Shown here: piece by piece, positions 42,640-44,477 of the stretch | Numbering within the stretch: the first letter of the stretch is position 1 | Layout: the number at the start of each line of letters is the position of its first letter | Notes under the pieces: generated by a model | Told to the model about the DNA's origin: nothing | Database searches by the model: none | Seen by the model: only the letters and a program-made list of their open reading frames with translations | Position numbers and translations under genes: made by a program | Source of the DNA: Planctomycetota bacterium | GTDB taxonomy: Bacteria; Planctomycetota; UBA8108; UBA1146 | DNA length: 44,477 nt | Assembly: GCA_014240375.1 (NCBI GenBank) | Contig: JAAZXB010000021.1 | Span: 1 to 44,477, forward strand | Direction: 5' to 3'

Positions 42640-43329
42640 ATGGTGTCCATAAAAAATAAGGTGCCTCGTAGAGTCCCGATCATTCTCGCTGTCCTGTTGA
42701 GTGGCTGGCTGGTGGTTTCATTTGAATCCACCGACCATGAACGCTGGAAGAGTCCAGCCGGGGATCTGGATCTGCATCCACAGCTCAATTGTGAGCAATG
42801 CCACCAACCCGCCGCGGGAACCACACGACAACAATTTCAGGCAAACCTGAAGCACTGGCTAGGAACACGCGAGCACGGTGTCGACTGGATGACTCGCGCC
42901 ATCTCCAATAGCGACTGCCTCGATTGCCATCGAAATAGCGAAGACCCTCATGCACCCCACCTCTTTCTTGAACCTAAATTCGAAGAAACAAGAAACGAAA
43001 TACATCCTGAAGTTTGCACCAGTTGCCATGCTGAACACGATGGAGCCATCTCCATTACCGGGAATACATACTGCTTCCACTGTCATGAAAATATCGATCT
43101 AGCCAACGATCCTGCGCAACCTTCCCATCTATATCTGGTTCAGAACAAAGAATGGGACAGCTGCTTACGGTGCCATGATTACCATGGCAATCATGCGGAT
43201 AAGACTCCTCGAAATCTCACCGATGCTCCCGCGCTATTACGGATTGAGGAGTATCTTGAAGGAAAATCAGATTCTCCTCATGGCAACATCAAGATTCCAT
43301 ACCTGGAAACGAGAGGAGCTCCGCGATGA
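42640..43329 (+). CDS. Membrane-anchored pentahaem cytochrome c
   Basis: The 229-residue protein starts at ATG 42640, one base after the preceding stop. GGAGG inside that gene lies eight bases upstream. ATG 42625 is in frame but less well placed. Residues 13-28 (VPIILAVLLSGWLVVS) form a signal anchor. Five CxxCH haem sites occur: CEQCH (51), CLDCH (93), CTSCH (126), CFHCH (145) and CLRCH (175). Extra His residues (CTSCHAEHDG, CLRCHDYHGNH) could be distal ligands. The spacing resembles small c7/NapC-like or doubled CxxCH cytochromes, but no exact family is assigned. It should carry electrons on the outer face of the membrane for the upstream reductase fusion. It overlaps the next gene by ATGA. 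Confidence 0.88.
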   Translation: MVSIKNKVPRRVPIILAVLLSGWLVVSFESTDHERWKSPAGDLDLHPQLNCEQCHQPAAGTTRQQFQANLKHWLGTREHGVDWMTRAISNSDCLDCHRNSEDPHAPHLFLEPKFEETRNEIHPEVCTSCHAEHDGAISITGNTYCFHCHENIDLANDPAQPSHLYLVQNKEWDSCLRCHDYHGNHADKTPRNLTDAPALLRIEEYLEGKSDSPHGNIKIPYLETRGAPR

Positions 43330-44144
43330 CTCTCAATAGAACCCATCTGGCTGCCCTGGCTTTGATCTTTGCGATCGTCTGGGCTTTTGCCAGCGCACCA
43401 CCCGCTCTTCTTGATCACCAGCGGAACGCTACCGCCGCAACGATCCCGATCCAGCTGGTCCTGAAAACCATTGCCCGAGAAAACGATATCGTCCGCTCTC
43501 TCTACACAAAATCTATAGTTGGGGCAGGTCTCAAAGCCGGACTTCGTTTCGACGAATACTGGAAAAATGAAGACGTGCAAGCCGGCCCACTTCCGGCGCT
43601 ATTTCTTCGAGAAGCCGCTCTTAGCGTCCAGCAAAATCCCGTGCGACTGGGTCTCTTTCTGGGATCTCATCAACCCATCAGCGATGCCAATCAATTTTCA
43701 GGCTCGCAAACTGCGATCTTCGATAAAATTCTCGCCAGCGGTGAAGCTGAATATTTTTATGATCCAGGATCAGAACGGTGGACGGCAATGTTCCCCGACT
43801 TTGCTTCAGTGATGGCCTGTGTGAAGTGTCACAACGAGCACCCAGATTCTCCGAAGAAGGACTGGGTACTAGATGATGTGATGGGAGCCACCACCTGGAG
43901 CTACCCCCATGCCACGGTTTCCCCCGACGAATTCATAAACATCATCGATGCGGTACGCGGAGGGTTTCGCGATGCATACAGGGCTTACCTGGAAGAAATC
44001 GAGGGTTTCGACAACCCACCAGAGGTTGGATCTCGCTGGCCTTCCGCTGGCTACGCAGTCCCTGACGAGGAAACCTTCATGAAGGAATTCGAACAACGGA
44101 TATCAGCGAACACCCTGAATACGCTTCTTGAATCTCGTCGATAA
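43326..44144 (+). CDS. DUF3365/Tll0287-like monohaem c-type protein
   Basis: The 272-residue protein overlaps the pentahaem gene by ATGA. MTLNRTHLAALALIFAIVWA is a signal peptide or anchor. The haem motif CVKCHNEHPDSPKKDW at residue 165, followed by LDDVMGATTW, matches the Tll0287-like (DUF3365) domain, where the pattern C-x2-CHN-x-HPxSPK-x-DW is typical. This domain occurs as a periplasmic sensor in kinases and as a free cytochrome. Here it has no kinase or HAMP part. The last ~70 residues (SRWPSAGYAVPDEETF) are extra. It is likely the redox partner, or the redox or gas sensor, of the operon. Confidence 0.87.
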   Translation: MTLNRTHLAALALIFAIVWAFASAPPALLDHQRNATAATIPIQLVLKTIARENDIVRSLYTKSIVGAGLKAGLRFDEYWKNEDVQAGPLPALFLREAALSVQQNPVRLGLFLGSHQPISDANQFSGSQTAIFDKILASGEAEYFYDPGSERWTAMFPDFASVMACVKCHNEHPDSPKKDWVLDDVMGATTWSYPHATVSPDEFINIIDAVRGGFRDAYRAYLEEIEGFDNPPEVGSRWPSAGYAVPDEETFMKEFEQRISANTLNTLLESRR

Positions 44145-44294
44145 GCCGTGACCTCGAAAGACTCTCTCCCGCAGGATGCAGGAGGTCGTCGCGCGAGTTC
44201 ATGATTTCTGCAAATGCCCCGAGCACAGCGGCATCCGCCACAACGCCTTCATTCCCTCATGGAATGATCCGCTCAACTATCGAGTCCCGATGCC

Positions 44295-44477
44295 ATGCAA
44301 GCGATGAAAACCGCAGCGCACCACCACTGGAAGGCGTCGAAGCCAATAAATGGAATCAGGATCGTGGTAATCACCACCGCAATCACCGCCAGACACTTGA
44401 TCGCTTTCATTGCTTTGTTTTTAGCGGCATTGATAGTGGGTGGATTGATTAATTACTTGGTCGGTAAAATGATTGCC
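44295..44477 (+). CDS. Start of a membrane protein, cut by the window edge
   Basis: The frame opens after a TGA at 44265-44267. It has ATGs at 44295 and 44304 and stays open to the end. The translated start contains KPINGIRIVVITTAITARH and then a hydrophobic LIAFIALFLAALIVGGLINY, a clear membrane segment. No strong ribosome site is seen. Codons are more AT-ending than in sdhCAB. Position and orientation suggest it belongs with the redox operon, perhaps as a sensor or membrane redox subunit. That is a guess from context, because only about 60 residues are visible. Confidence 0.55.
   Translation, partial: MQAMKTAAHHHWKASKPINGIRIVVITTAITARHLIAFIALFLAALIVGGLINYLVGKMIA

Noticed and set aside
44201..44452. 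83-codon ORF after the Tll0287-like gene
   Set aside because: Its composition is unlike a protein (Arg/His/Ser scatter, no hydrophobic core). It overlaps the frame with a clear membrane segment starting at 44295.

Overview
The window reads as chromosomal DNA of a Planctomycetota bacterium, probably a marine, heterotrophic and aerobic one. The evidence is the planctomycete-type pair of a PSCyt1/DUF1549/DUF1553 protein with a DUF1501 protein, a DUF1080 protein, secreted proteins ending in dockerin-like calcium loops, a Tat-exported TIM-barrel isomerase-like protein and many lipoproteins with long low-complexity linkers. The DNA is GC-rich and full of GATC/ATCGAT words. I see no rRNA, tRNA, CRISPR array, transposase or phage gene.

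Layout. 1-3175: tail of a repeat-bearing ORF, a Lon-substrate-domain protein, two lipoproteins (the second a transglutaminase) and a two-motif CDGSH iron-sulfur protein. 3356-11083: a secreted M1-type metallopeptidase, a convergent membrane-anchored beta-rich protein and a GH95-type alpha-L-fucosidase. 11263-13746 (minus): a sugar-isomerase-like protein, a stand-alone DsbD-alpha domain and a thioredoxin-fold protein. 13870-15099 (minus): a cyclic-nucleotide-binding protein followed by a class-II cAMP phosphodiesterase. 15415-19280 (minus): two secreted dockerin-like proteins. 19510-25927: a 1331-residue NTPase/TPR protein, a divergent GroES-like protein and a TPR/class-III cyclase translationally coupled to a DUF1080 protein. 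27063-33261: DUF1549/DUF1553 protein, DUF1501 protein and an alpha/beta hydrolase, running into convergent glnE. 36417-39994: sdhC-sdhA-sdhB. 40077-44477: an overlapping redox operon.

The most distinctive locus is 40077-44144. It encodes an 853-residue fusion of two cyclic-nucleotide-binding domains, a BFD-type [2Fe-2S] domain, a ferredoxin-reductase-like FAD/NAD module and a C-terminal His-rich membrane domain. It is followed by an overlapping pentahaem cytochrome c and an overlapping DUF3365/Tll0287-like monohaem protein. I infer a cyclic-nucleotide-gated electron path between NAD(P)H and the periplasm, placed directly after succinate dehydrogenase.

The same window carries a putative cyclase (24122-25927), a putative cyclic-nucleotide phosphodiesterase (13870-14652) and a small cyclic-nucleotide-binding protein (14656-15099), so synthesis, breakdown and sensing of a cyclic nucleotide lie within about 30 kb. 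Several of these proteins have non-standard residues at ligand-contacting positions (cyclase Lys to Gln and Thr/Asp to Leu; small sensor Arg to His). The signal need not be ordinary cAMP.
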